64,000 bases of DNA from CAYTYX01 sp964442325 (GCA_964442325.1 CAYTYX010000001.1:1-64000); one strand, 5' to 3'. Positions 8,601-17,412 are shown, numbered from the stretch's first letter. Numbers and translations are program-made. Notes: generated by a model not told the origin, from the letters alone.

Positions 8601-8862
8601 AGGAGCATATGATCGTATGCAGCTCATGGCCAGAGATCCGCGAGCTCTCCAGCTAGTGGGGGGCGCTGGTGAAACTGGCGCCAATCAAGTGCTGAGCGAG
8701 TACCAGCGCCGATTTAGGACTGGGGCTGGTACTCTACGCGAGCTTGTGGAACAACAGCGAATCCCTCCTCCTGGGGCAGCTGGTCCAGCAGCCCCGACCG
8801 CCGGCGGAGGTGGTGGAGGAATCTTTACGCCACCAGCTGGTAGTGTCGGCACTCCAATCTAA
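5659..8862 (+). CDS. VirB6/TrbL-like polytopic membrane protein with large exported N-terminal domain
   Basis: 1067 aa. Residues 1-31 are a signal peptide (LGANDSLAA). About residues 32-490 form a Ser/Gly/Thr-rich, Cys-containing extracytoplasmic region with no recognised fold. A cluster of about seven hydrophobic helices spans 500-722, including LLLMGWSVVLALAVGFVVL and the charged FAPLAILCWILPGTQRYW loop, which resembles VirB6/TrbL channel proteins. The remaining 345 residues are soluble, rich in Ala/Arg/Gln, and end in a Gly/Pro tail, probably cytoplasmic. VirB6 proteins form the inner-membrane channel of type IV secretion systems. The family call rests on topology and neighbours (PrgI, VirB4). 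Confidence 0.7.
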   Translation: MKTFKKLGLGILVTLGLLCVGLLGANDSLAAGIVGFSTSDLQAISSSGSTFQFKDKSTVVGSIKRAKDGKTYPVTFVGPSNPTALNTPYPFTNQDGSFCEPDSSVIPTGTIRQSIIYVEFTSFNGPIGKIVPFDPTGQSSHLWPGVDSLLKNGASDCGIKKSDGKYYPVNVSQTSVTAGGNPTGTGSEYTKAVVASAKYKFLNSGVIQMSFSAKATDGKIPAAINLVDSQPYDTTYQYVSQALFCNGNGGGRAMKITLNGSIVSSSVAAGFSGSGDQASFFDGSTCIVDSSQWPASISITNPTNSLADKSTARLVQEVAQWDKDSSGNPVINLLTCGPDGTCSADIPLSLVSGAYVQNTNGCQGYTLTLNSGSSYQGKLQKYSGNSCTLSGGDTRSAVAILGTKGQAPTCTNGATNPPTCDNNTGGATGNDEGTCELNAAGIAGSAESYFMCPMLAAADDTASGLTSEISSLLNFDVGSTFGNGNNPTRQAWSNLRDLSSVLLVIIMLVMVISQAVSWGPFDAYTVRKILPKLVAAVIFMQISWSLLDYVIGLANSFGNGIADLLYGPFGGSSALQLGNILHNAGVGTGEAGAISWVALLSVGAIAVLSLPTLLLMGWSVVLALAVGFVVLTFRQILIIASLIFAPLAILCWILPGTQRYWKLWYDNFTKLLIMFPMITGMLAVGKIFAYITGIQDHGGSLVTFMFILIGFFGPYFLLSKTYKWGGQALGALSTAASNAAPKLGGPVTNYLKGTQERSKWHQAREARKTELGRAAKEEYAQGLISGSRFQPAFVHRSRLLGATKNRRVVDRGIASARAEREKVLQEQANERLAPMIEEAAQTGDWGNILGMAATGTPQEREVAIAQMIKSRRWGELTTYRQSQGANTADWDRTLAKNGELAGTLDEKRADLLAGPSRPITRVIAGGDIAVDRATGLPRFDPVTRQPVINTGLTPGQLVQQHATFWTAAGQAIGTASDEEVRGAYDRMQLMARDPRALQLVGGAGETGANQVLSEYQRRFRTGAGTLRELVEQQRIPPPGAAGPAAPTAGGGGGGIFTPPAGSVGTPI

Positions 8863-8886
8863 AGCTGGAACCGTCTTGCCAATAAC

Positions 8887-8910
8887 GCTTATGTATCAGA
8901 TACTATAAGC
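8887..8910. promoter_or_regulatory. Inverted repeat between VirB6-like and PrgI genes
   Basis: GCTTAT and ATAAGC arms enclose TATC-A-GATA, giving a 24-bp near-palindrome in the 102-bp intergenic gap. The centre is too tight for a stable RNA hairpin and there is no T-run, so an operator is more likely than a terminator. No known regulator motif was recognised. Confidence 0.3.
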
Positions 8911-8964
8911 ATGTCGGATTGTATCTCCAGGTGTCTTATTTGGAGGCAAATTTAATCAAAAATA

Positions 8965-10023
8965 ATGGCAACATATAAAGTTATTCAAGACATTGAGGCC
9001 GAAGATAAACTAGTCGGCCCGCTAACTTTGAAACAGTTTATATATGCAGCGATTGCCGGCATACTGATTTTTGTTAATTTCCGCATATTAATTGCGGGTG
9101 ACCTGGGCATAACGCGCTGGGTGTTAATTTTCTTCTTCAGCCTGCCAATGATTTTGTTCGCAGTGCTGGCAGCACCAATTGGCGGCGACCAGCCGATGGA
9201 GCTATGGCTTTTATCGCACATCAAATTTTTGCTGCGGCCGCACAAGCGGATCTGGGACCAAGAGGGTGTGGTCCAGAGCGTGACTATCACTGCACCAAAA
9301 CGTACCGACCTACATTTGACCAAGGATTTGAGCCAGGGCGAGGTTAAAAGCCGGCTCAAAGCACTAGCCGCAATGTTAGATAGCCGCGGCTGGGCCATAC
9401 AATCTACGCCGCTTTACCAACCCGAGGCGGGACAGGTTGAAGATGGTGACCGACTGGTTAGCAGCGACACTTTGCCACAAACCGTACCGGCAGTTGAAGA
9501 ACGCCTAGGCGACGACATTTTAGATGAACAAAATAGTTCGACGGCTCAGCGTTACGGCGCCTTGGTAAAAGTGGTGGAGGATCAGAAAAAGGAAGCACTG
9601 GCTGACCGTATAAAAACCGCGCTTAAAAAACCCGCGAACGAGCAACCGGCGACGACCGAGACAGAAAATTGGGGTATTCAAAATATCAGCCCGGCGGCAG
9701 TTGAAAAGCCAGTGGAGCGGGAGGTTCGCCCTGACGTTCCAGCCGCTTTCACGAGCGCCCAGTCAGCACCAGCTGAGGAAAAAATTGATGAGACAGCCCT
9801 GGCCGACCGTTTTAAACAAGCCGAGCAATCACTTCACGCCCAACATCAGCACTTCACTGAGGCTTCACCACTAACCGCCGAGCGGCAACGCCGCGCCGAG
9901 CGTCGTCTATTACTAGAAAGTCAAAATGCTAAACTTAATCTGGCTAGTAGGGGCACCAATTTTAGCGTAGCGACAATTTCCTCGATGGTGAATCGTAACA
10001 ATGAGTCGCAGGTGCCGCTTTAG
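8965..10023 (+). CDS. PrgI-family type IV secretion membrane protein with long C-terminal tail
   Basis: 352 aa. The N-terminus (MATYKVIQDIEAEDKLVGPL) followed by two close transmembrane helices (about 25-45 and 51-70) and the segment IKFLLRPHKRIWDQEG is characteristic of PrgI-family proteins, which sit beside VirB4 in Gram-positive and CPR type IV systems (VirB3-like role). The usual family member is about 100-130 aa. Here about 230 extra residues form an acidic, Ala/Glu/Gln-rich, probably disordered or coiled tail containing two ALADR-type repeats (EALADRIKTALKK, TALADRFKQAEQ). The tail could contact the ATPase; that is inference. Confidence 0.8.
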   Translation: MATYKVIQDIEAEDKLVGPLTLKQFIYAAIAGILIFVNFRILIAGDLGITRWVLIFFFSLPMILFAVLAAPIGGDQPMELWLLSHIKFLLRPHKRIWDQEGVVQSVTITAPKRTDLHLTKDLSQGEVKSRLKALAAMLDSRGWAIQSTPLYQPEAGQVEDGDRLVSSDTLPQTVPAVEERLGDDILDEQNSSTAQRYGALVKVVEDQKKEALADRIKTALKKPANEQPATTETENWGIQNISPAAVEKPVEREVRPDVPAAFTSAQSAPAEEKIDETALADRFKQAEQSLHAQHQHFTEASPLTAERQRRAERRLLLESQNAKLNLASRGTNFSVATISSMVNRNNESQVPL

Positions 10024-10049
10024 GCGTTTTATGAAAAGGGTGGCATTAA

Positions 10050-10877
10050 ATGAATCCTAATAATCAACCTGCGGTGGTTGGTGGCCAAGCCGTGCCGGCA
10101 GCCCCAACCGTTTTGCCGGCCACGTCAACCGCCAAAAAGGGCGGCAAGGTCAACGACACCAGCACCCAAAATAGCTTGCAAATCAGCGAGATTCGCGATG
10201 GCATCGTCATTATGAACGATGGCACCTTCCGCGCTGTGATTATGTGTAAATCTATCAACTTCGACCTAATGAGCCCGCAGGAACGTGAGGCCGTCGAGTT
10301 TAGCTACCAAGGCTTTTTGAACTCGCTTTATTTCCCCATCCAGATTTTTATCCGCAGCCAGAAGGTAGACATCCGGCCGTATCTGGAAAAGCTCGATAAA
10401 ATCCGTGCTTCTCAAGAAAATATGCTGCTGGGCTTACTAATGGATGACTACATTGCCTACTTGTCCGATATTGCCGCCCAAGCCAATATTATGGACAAAA
10501 AATTCTATGTAATAATCAGCTATCCCGACCCGGCCGAAGACATCCGCAGTGCATTGAAGCAAAGCACCGGCTTTTTTACCGGCATGGCCGAAGTGTTTAG
10601 TCCGCGCAAAACCATCGGTGTAGTTATAAATGAGGCAGTCCTTGAAAAGGCCAAGGCGGAACTGCGCAATCGCGTACAGGCGGTGCTGCAGGGCTTGAAT
10701 CAGTGCGGCGTGCAAGCGTTGCCGCTGGATACCCAGGAGCTGATTGAGCTTTATTACGACGCTTATAATCCAGACACGGCTACCCACCAGCAACTAAAGG
10801 ATTTTAATGATCTAGCCACACCAGTGGTAACCAAAGCGGCCGGCGAGGCGCCGACCCAAACCGAGGAGGAAGCCTAA
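10050..10877 (+). CDS. TraC/VirB4 N-terminal-like conjugation protein
   Basis: 275 aa with ribosome site AAAGGGTGG. After a low-complexity Pro/Ala start, residues 35-250 (ISEIRDGIVIMNDGTFRAV, then FLNSLYFPIQIFIRSQKVD and KKFYVIISYP) match the pattern of the N-terminal domain that VirB4/TraC ATPases carry ahead of their motor. No Walker motif is present. It ends 4 nt before the VirB4 gene, whose ribosome site (GAGGAGGA) lies in this gene's last codons. It probably works with that ATPase at the cytoplasmic face of the channel. Confidence 0.72.
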   Translation: MNPNNQPAVVGGQAVPAAPTVLPATSTAKKGGKVNDTSTQNSLQISEIRDGIVIMNDGTFRAVIMCKSINFDLMSPQEREAVEFSYQGFLNSLYFPIQIFIRSQKVDIRPYLEKLDKIRASQENMLLGLLMDDYIAYLSDIAAQANIMDKKFYVIISYPDPAEDIRSALKQSTGFFTGMAEVFSPRKTIGVVINEAVLEKAKAELRNRVQAVLQGLNQCGVQALPLDTQELIELYYDAYNPDTATHQQLKDFNDLATPVVTKAAGEAPTQTEEEA

Positions 10878-10881
10878 AGCT

Positions 10882-12963
10882 ATGGCATTCGGGCGTGGTA
10901 AAAAAACCGACCAAGCCACCATGGCAGCCGCTGCCCAGGCAATGCAGGTCAGTCAGGCCTTCACTAAGGGCGTAACAGCGCTGCGTGATTTTATTGCGCC
11001 TAGTTCACTGATTTTTGACAGCAACCACTTCCAGCTTGGCACGCGCTATGCCCGCACCTACTATGTTTACGGTTACCCACGCGAGGTCTATACCGGCTGG
11101 CTAAGTTCAATGATCAACCTCGACGAAGTGCTGGACTTATCGTTAATTATCCAGCCCGTGGACAGCCAGGTGGTATTGGAAAACCTGCGCAAGAAAGTTA
11201 CCCAGCTGGAAGCCGGTATTGCAATCGATAGCGAGCACCATATGGTACGCGATCCGGCTAAACAAGCCGCCGTAGGGGACGCCGAAGAGATGCGTGATAA
11301 GCTCCAGGTTGGCGAGGAGCGTTTTTTCCGCTTTGGCCTTTACTTCACCATCTATGCTAACAGTATGGAAGAGTTAGAGTTTGTCAGCCATAAGGTCGAG
11401 AGCTTGCTGGGGCAACAACTAATCTACTCAAAGGCCGCCACCTCGCGCCAAGAACAGGGTCTGGCTAGCACCATGCCGCAGTTTTCTGACCAATTGCAAA
11501 TCTATCGCAATATGAATACCGGTGCTATTTCTACCAGCTTCCCGTTTACCAGTGCTGATTTGTCCGATGACCACGGCATTTTGTACGGCATCAATATGCA
11601 CAATTCCGGCCTAGTGATTTTTGACCGTTTTAGCCTAGAGAACAGCAACAGCGTGGTATTTGCCAAATCCGGCGCCGGCAAAAGTTTTGCCGTCAAACTC
11701 GAGGCGCTGCGCACAATGATGCTAGGTACCGAAATATTTATTGTCGACCCGGAAAACGAATACCAAAAAATGTGCGATGCCGTCGGCGGTGCTTACGTAC
11801 GCTTAAGCCTGTCCAGTACAACCCGTATCAACCCGTTTGATTTACCCCAAGTGGTTGATAGTGAAGAAGCCGATAATGCCCTGCGCTCTAACCTGATAAC
11901 TTTGCATGGTTTGCTACGTTTGATGATGGGCGGCGCCCAAGCCGAACTGGCTGCGGCCGGTGGAGCGGTGGCACCGGCATTGTCGCCGGTAGAAGAAGCC
12001 GATTTAGATGCGGCGCTTATCCAGACCTATGCCAAAGTCGGCATCACCAACGATCCAATGACCCACCGTTCCACGCCGCCGACCATCAATGACCTTTATG
12101 ACACATTACTGCATATGGGCGGCACTGGTCCGGGTCTAGCCCAGCGGCTGCGTAAATATACATCTGGCACCTTTGCTGGCATCTTCAGCCAACAAAGTAA
12201 CGTCAACGTTAATAACGCGATGGTGGTATTTAACATCCGTGATTTGGAAGACGAGCTACGTCCGGTAGCGATGTATATTGTCTTAAATTACATCTGGAAC
12301 CGCACCAAGGCCGACCGCAAACGCCGCATCTTGATAGTTGATGAGGCCTGGCAGTTGATGCGCTATGAAGATAGCGCCAGTTTCTTATTCTCCTTGGCTA
12401 AGCGGGCTCGTAAATATAATCTTGGCATCACCACTATTAGCCAAGATGTCGAGGACTTTATGGCCAGCCGGATGGGTCGGGCAATTGTGGCCAATGCTTC
12501 GATGCAGTTTTTGCTCAAACAATCACCAACGGCCGTGGATGTGCTGGCTGATGTGTTCAAGCTCACTAGCGAGGAGAAAAAGCGTCTTAGTCAGTTTCCG
12601 ATTGGCCAAGGCCTGTTCTTTGCCGGCCAAAACCACGTGCACTTACAAGTTGTGGCCAGCCCAACCGAATACGATCTAATCGCGTCTAACCCAGCGCCGG
12701 TTGGCCAGACGGTTGAAAGCCCGCAGTTGGCCACCACCAGCGGTTTGGGTATGGCGGACTTGGGCGCCAGCCTACCGCCAACCACGCCAGCAACCAAACC
12801 AGCCTTGCCAGCCAAACCTCTCTCACCACCGCCACCGATAGTTAACCCCACCCCAACTGTTGTGACGCAAGCTCCACTACCCCCAACTAACCCGGACGAG
12901 CTGGTTATTAGCCACACCAATACCGCCGCGCCCGCTGGACCAGCTCGGGAGGCTGCTGCTTAA
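10882..12963 (+). CDS. virB4: VirB4/TraC-family secretion ATPase
   Basis: 693 aa. The Walker A motif KSGAGKSFAVKLEA is near residues 262-275, followed by TEIFIVDPENEY, a typical VirB4 strand. Walker B is RRILIVDEAWQLM near 480-492, and an ITTISQDVEDF segment follows as in VirB4/TrbE ATPases. The first 230 residues form the family's N-terminal domain. The last 90 are a Pro/Thr/Ala-rich tail with no known fold. VirB4 powers substrate transfer and pilus assembly. It is the strongest evidence that this is a genuine type IV secretion-type machine; VirB11, VirD4 and a relaxase are not in the window. Confidence 0.93.
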   Translation: MAFGRGKKTDQATMAAAAQAMQVSQAFTKGVTALRDFIAPSSLIFDSNHFQLGTRYARTYYVYGYPREVYTGWLSSMINLDEVLDLSLIIQPVDSQVVLENLRKKVTQLEAGIAIDSEHHMVRDPAKQAAVGDAEEMRDKLQVGEERFFRFGLYFTIYANSMEELEFVSHKVESLLGQQLIYSKAATSRQEQGLASTMPQFSDQLQIYRNMNTGAISTSFPFTSADLSDDHGILYGINMHNSGLVIFDRFSLENSNSVVFAKSGAGKSFAVKLEALRTMMLGTEIFIVDPENEYQKMCDAVGGAYVRLSLSSTTRINPFDLPQVVDSEEADNALRSNLITLHGLLRLMMGGAQAELAAAGGAVAPALSPVEEADLDAALIQTYAKVGITNDPMTHRSTPPTINDLYDTLLHMGGTGPGLAQRLRKYTSGTFAGIFSQQSNVNVNNAMVVFNIRDLEDELRPVAMYIVLNYIWNRTKADRKRRILIVDEAWQLMRYEDSASFLFSLAKRARKYNLGITTISQDVEDFMASRMGRAIVANASMQFLLKQSPTAVDVLADVFKLTSEEKKRLSQFPIGQGLFFAGQNHVHLQVVASPTEYDLIASNPAPVGQTVESPQLATTSGLGMADLGASLPPTTPATKPALPAKPLSPPPPIVNPTPTVVTQAPLPPTNPDELVISHTNTAAPAGPAREAAA

Positions 12964-12981
12964 AGCGGCTCATGTCCTGCT

Positions 12982-15744
12982 GTGGCTAACCCAACCCAAG
13001 TCTACGACCCCGAAGACCAAGACAAAGACTTGGATTCGCTGTCGCCCGACGAACTTGGCGATCTGCGCCAAAAATATAGTACAAAGGGTGACGAAAAAGA
13101 AGACCGCGATATCGAGAAGGGAGCCGACCCGGCCGACCAACCGCGCGGCGGTATGGGCCGCAAACTGCGCCAACACGGCGAGGCCAACGACACCGAGGAT
13201 GCTGACGCCGACGCCCGCAACCAGGCTCTCAATGACTATTGGAATAGTGCAAAGGGCGAGGACGACGAAGCCGGCCAGAATTTTTACAAGAATTACGAAG
13301 GCAAGCAAACCGGTATCCGCGGTTTAGTCACCCGCCGCCGGGCTATCGGTCTGGGCATTGGTGGCACGTTGTTTGCTATAATTTTTGGCCTGTCTGGCTT
13401 TTTGGGTGTTTTCAAAATGGACCACGTTATGAGTAACATCGACGCGAAAGCCTTTGCCCGCATGAACGGTTCGCTCGATGCGCGCAACACTAGCTATATC
13501 CGCACTTATATGGAATTGCGCCTAGCCGACATTTGCCCGGGAGCATCCGATGCAAGCTGCGTTAGTGTTAAAGATACCGATAATTTATTGTTTAGGACCG
13601 ATAAAGTTAAGCGCGGCAATCCGATTTTTAATTGGTACCGGACACTGCGTAGCTCCAGCTTCGAAAAAGACGTGTTTAATAAAAACGGCGTCTTCTTTAC
13701 CAGCGCCTCATACCGCGACGGCAATACAATCAAATTTAGGACTGTTAAGGTTACTATTGGCGGTCAAGATGTGGTTGGTACTGGCATAGCTATGCCAGGT
13801 GATCTACAGCAGGCTTTAAAAGACGCTTACACATCTGGCAACTGGAAAGAAATCAATAGCCAGTTTGCTGATGAGTTTGGCAATTTTGTGAGCGATCTAG
13901 ATAAATATAATAACGTGGAGTTTTTTACTAGTAATTCCGACAGGCGTACGGCCATCAAAAAATACGTCAACGATAATACATCCTTCTTTAATGTATTTGA
14001 GCGCCGGCAGTTGCGTAAAGATATTTCCAATAAAACCGGCGTGCAGTCATGGCGCTTTTTCGACGATACGCGCGCTAAAATTGATGCCAAAAAACTTAAG
14101 ATCCGCAACACTCTTATCGACGCCGTCACGCCTGACAGCACAAAAACTGGCAAGTTCCTTAACTGTTTGTTCGGCATCTCGAGCTGTAGCTTCAGCTCTG
14201 ACACCAGCGCTCCAGTTAATAACACTAGCGCATCCCCGCCGGAAAATACAAAACAGGAGCTCAGCGACCCAGCCCCCACCGAAGACTGCCAGAAGGATAT
14301 AGCTAAGTGTACGATTCCAAATGATGTGGTAGATGTTGACTATGGTGCGGCCGCCGATGCTATTAAGGCTGGTTTCTCTGGAATTTTGAGCGCTATCGAC
14401 GCCGGCAACTGGGCCTCAATTCTTAATAGCTTTGCTACAGTCGATAAGAATATAACCGACGGCTCGCTAGCAGCTCAGGTCGCGATTGCGCGCGGCACAC
14501 AGGCGATGGCCGTATATCAGACCTTTGAAACGGTTCGAGACCAAATGAAAACCGGGCAGGCCAACCCGACTGAAGTCAATCAGTTTATGGAAGGCACTCG
14601 TAATATTACATCTAGTGAAGCTTGGGTAAAAACGGTGGACGGTAAAGGCGATCCTACTAAACTGACTGATACCGCAGCCAGCCAGAAATACTGTGCCGAT
14701 AACAATACACCCACCGAAAAAGATTATGCCTACCTTTGCGATAGCACGGTTGTTGGCAGCTCTGCCACCGGCGCTGCCAGTTTACAGAACTGGTACAGCA
14801 ATGGGGTAGGGCGGATATTGCACCCAATCCTTAAAACCTGGGATGGAACATTTGGTTGGTTTGGCGATGCTTTCAATTGGGTTTTCCAAAAGATTGCCGG
14901 CCCGATCATAGATCTATCCTTAAAAGCTATGCATGATCTGGTGCCCAGTCTCGGGAACGACCTTAAAAAAGGTGTGGCCTATGCCGGTAGCCAGCTGGCC
15001 AATAAGCTCGGTTCTGTGCTGCAGATGAATCAACAAACTACATCGGGTCAGATTGGCAATATGCTGGTGCAGGGCGGCGCCTTCAGTGGTGAAAGTGCTA
15101 ACCGCAACACCGGTGCGGCTTTTACAACTACAGCCAGTAAATCGGTTGCCCAAAAGAACCTTCTTGGGTATGAACAAGCTCAGACGTCGCAGCAATCGCT
15201 GGCGACGCGTTATTTATTACCCAGCAACCCTACCTCGCCAGTTGCCAACAGCCTGTTTGCTATCAGCCAACTTAAGTTAAGCTCTGTAGCCTCATTATTT
15301 AATCCGATTAGCAACTATAAACTACTGGGTTCAATTTTGAGTTGGCCGTTCACCAACCACGCCTCCGCCGCCAGCGCCGACGACGGCTACGTAGCGGCCG
15401 AAGTTGCCCAAATCCAAACCTACGACTTCCCCAGCCAGTGCTACAACACCGATCCACTGGATATGACCCCACAAAACGGCACCAACATACAATCAGTCCT
15501 GGGTAAAGATGTGGTTAGTGATGACGCTATGGCCAATCTCAGCTGGGACACGGTGACTAACAGTCAAAAATGGTACGCCTTTATTTACAGCTTTTCTAAG
15601 TCCAATGACCATATTAATCCTAAAGACCTAACCAGCCCAACCTACGCTCAGCAAATCTTTAACTGTAACCTGCTGGATAATTCGGTCAGGGGCGGCCTTG
15701 GCTTTTTATACGGCTACACCGCCGATAATGGGTATACCCAATGA
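12982..15744 (+). CDS. Large membrane-anchored protein of unknown function in the secretion operon
   Basis: 920 aa from a GTG start 18 nt after virB4. Residues 1-120 are very charged and hydrophilic (cytoplasmic, Asp/Glu/Arg-rich). A single transmembrane helix, about 124-147 (GLGIGGTLFAIIFGLSGFLG), leads into some 770 exported residues with scattered cysteines (SDASCVS, LNCLFGISSCSF, AKCTIP). I do not recognise a family. One-pass topology with a large exterior domain recalls VirB8/VirB10-type or pilus-associated scaffold proteins, but there is no sequence match I can name. It overlaps the next gene by ATGA, which ties it to the same operon. Confidence 0.7.
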   Translation: MANPTQVYDPEDQDKDLDSLSPDELGDLRQKYSTKGDEKEDRDIEKGADPADQPRGGMGRKLRQHGEANDTEDADADARNQALNDYWNSAKGEDDEAGQNFYKNYEGKQTGIRGLVTRRRAIGLGIGGTLFAIIFGLSGFLGVFKMDHVMSNIDAKAFARMNGSLDARNTSYIRTYMELRLADICPGASDASCVSVKDTDNLLFRTDKVKRGNPIFNWYRTLRSSSFEKDVFNKNGVFFTSASYRDGNTIKFRTVKVTIGGQDVVGTGIAMPGDLQQALKDAYTSGNWKEINSQFADEFGNFVSDLDKYNNVEFFTSNSDRRTAIKKYVNDNTSFFNVFERRQLRKDISNKTGVQSWRFFDDTRAKIDAKKLKIRNTLIDAVTPDSTKTGKFLNCLFGISSCSFSSDTSAPVNNTSASPPENTKQELSDPAPTEDCQKDIAKCTIPNDVVDVDYGAAADAIKAGFSGILSAIDAGNWASILNSFATVDKNITDGSLAAQVAIARGTQAMAVYQTFETVRDQMKTGQANPTEVNQFMEGTRNITSSEAWVKTVDGKGDPTKLTDTAASQKYCADNNTPTEKDYAYLCDSTVVGSSATGAASLQNWYSNGVGRILHPILKTWDGTFGWFGDAFNWVFQKIAGPIIDLSLKAMHDLVPSLGNDLKKGVAYAGSQLANKLGSVLQMNQQTTSGQIGNMLVQGGAFSGESANRNTGAAFTTTASKSVAQKNLLGYEQAQTSQQSLATRYLLPSNPTSPVANSLFAISQLKLSSVASLFNPISNYKLLGSILSWPFTNHASAASADDGYVAAEVAQIQTYDFPSQCYNTDPLDMTPQNGTNIQSVLGKDVVSDDAMANLSWDTVTNSQKWYAFIYSFSKSNDHINPKDLTSPTYAQQIFNCNLLDNSVRGGLGFLYGYTADNGYTQ

Positions 15745-16985
15745 GACTAACCAGGTTATTTAACTCGATAAGACTAGTTTCAGCCCTCTTAGGTGTAACA
15801 CTAGTCACCCTACCAAGCGCCGCTTCTGCCATAGACGCAACCCGATATAACCAGCTCCAAACCCCGTTTTATAACCCAAACGCCACAAATTGTGGCAATG
15901 GCTTTCTTGGCACCGGCCCGCTTTTTGGGCCAAACTTCCCGACGGCAATAGATTCGGCAGCATTAAAAAATGGGATAACCAACTTTATTAAATCAAATCA
16001 TCCAGACTCACCGCTTTTGCCGCTAGTCGACACGATTATAAATGTTGGGCAGCAGACTAATGCCAATCCGGCAATGGTTGTGGCAATGGCTCAAAAAGAG
16101 ACCCAACTAGGTACTGTTGGCAACGGTACTGCCGGTGGTGGCTATAATATAACCAACATCCGTGGCGGCAGCTCATTTGCAAAGTATGGAAGCTACCAAG
16201 AGGGTATAGCGGCAACCTATGACAACTTAAATACGAGTCTTTATTTACTACCTCCAGCCAGTGATACAACTGTTGCCGAGGTTATTAACACGTGGGCTCC
16301 ACCGACCGAAAACGATACAAATGGTTATATTGGGTTTGTGGGCGGGGCTATGGGCTTTATGCTCGGCGGAAATCCAACTTCGGACGGCACAGACATCTGT
16401 ACGTCGGGTACGGGTGGCAATGGCCAAGTTGATAATAGCGATGAGGCGACTCTGGCTAAAAAGATATTGGCTTCCAGTCAGTACCACTGCGATAACCCTG
16501 GTGACTGCGCCGACTTGCAAGCTATGGCCAGCGGTCAGAGCTTGAAAGGGGTTGGTGATTGCCAGGTTGATAAGTTGAATATAGAAGTTCTTCAGCTCCT
16601 GGCCTATCTTCTGGACAACAACTTCCAGATTGGCACTTTTGCACTTTGTAGCGACCACAGCGACGATGGGATAAATGGTCACGTTGGTGGTAATGCGGTC
16701 GATATATCTACCGTCAACGGTGCCGCGATTGCCGCCAACATCCCCGCGGCTGGGGCAGCTGGCCTCAAACTGGACCAGTTCTTAAATAATATACCGGCTC
16801 AAATTTTGCCCAACCAGCAGATTTCTTATGGATACGGTGGTCACTATGATGCGAGCATGGCGGCTCTACAGATGTACGATGGTAAACTGTGTGTCAATGC
16901 AATCCCTAACTGTGAAACATACTATACGACGGATACGGAAAAACAACACGAAAACCATATTCACGTAGGATATAAAAGTGGATAG
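15741..16985 (+). CDS. Exported murein hydrolase: lysozyme-like domain plus M15-type peptidase domain
   Basis: 414 aa with a signal peptide (1-30, ending PSAASA). About residues 80-205 contain VVAMAQKETQLGTVG with a candidate catalytic Glu near 119 and YNITNIRGGSSFAKYGS, a pattern of glucosaminidase/transglycosylase (VirB1-like) domains. About residues 265-414 contain GHVGGNAVDI (the HxxGxAxD zinc motif) and a terminal ENHIHVGY, as in M15 D-Ala-D-Ala/L,D-carboxypeptidases. The protein could therefore cut both glycan and peptide to open the wall for the secretion apparatus, or act on a host wall. It overlaps the 920-aa gene by ATGA. Confidence 0.75.
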   Translation: MRLTRLFNSIRLVSALLGVTLVTLPSAASAIDATRYNQLQTPFYNPNATNCGNGFLGTGPLFGPNFPTAIDSAALKNGITNFIKSNHPDSPLLPLVDTIINVGQQTNANPAMVVAMAQKETQLGTVGNGTAGGGYNITNIRGGSSFAKYGSYQEGIAATYDNLNTSLYLLPPASDTTVAEVINTWAPPTENDTNGYIGFVGGAMGFMLGGNPTSDGTDICTSGTGGNGQVDNSDEATLAKKILASSQYHCDNPGDCADLQAMASGQSLKGVGDCQVDKLNIEVLQLLAYLLDNNFQIGTFALCSDHSDDGINGHVGGNAVDISTVNGAAIAANIPAAGAAGLKLDQFLNNIPAQILPNQQISYGYGGHYDASMAALQMYDGKLCVNAIPNCETYYTTDTEKQHENHIHVGYKSG

Positions 16986-17412
16986 ACGCGTAAAGATTAA
17001 ATTGGTCTTAGTTTTAATGGGCAGTCTCTTGCTGGTGGTAGGTATAGCTAGTTTAATTGGGAACCATTATAAGCCGTCTACCATCAACCCATCTTCAAAT
17101 TTAAATGAAGCCAACGGGCCACTGGTTTTTTCAAATACGGGTAACTTGTCGGATATTTTGTTGACTCAACAATTCACTAGTTTTTATCAGGTTATCTCGA
17201 GTTTTATCCAAAACCAATTTGGCCAGAGCGTTACTCAAATTAAACTAATTGGCGATGCCTCGGTTGGGCCTAATGGCATAATCACCCTAAGGCTAGAGGT
17301 TGAACCATCCCAAAAACAATTTAATCTAACTATCGACCGTATAAGTGTCTATAACAAACTGACTGTATCAATCCCAGCTTATAGCTATAAAAATACCGTG
17401 GTGGTCTACTAG
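16978..17412 (+). CDS. Small membrane-anchored protein of unknown function
   Basis: 144 aa from a GTG that overlaps the end of the murein hydrolase gene by 8 nt. One N-terminal helix (about residues 8-27, LVLVLMGSLLLVVGIASLIG) is followed by an exported domain of about 115 residues rich in beta-forming residues. No cysteines and no motif I recognise. Overlap and orientation place it in the secretion operon as its last gene. Confidence 0.65.
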   Translation: MDRRVKIKLVLVLMGSLLLVVGIASLIGNHYKPSTINPSSNLNEANGPLVFSNTGNLSDILLTQQFTSFYQVISSFIQNQFGQSVTQIKLIGDASVGPNGIITLRLEVEPSQKQFNLTIDRISVYNKLTVSIPAYSYKNTVVVY

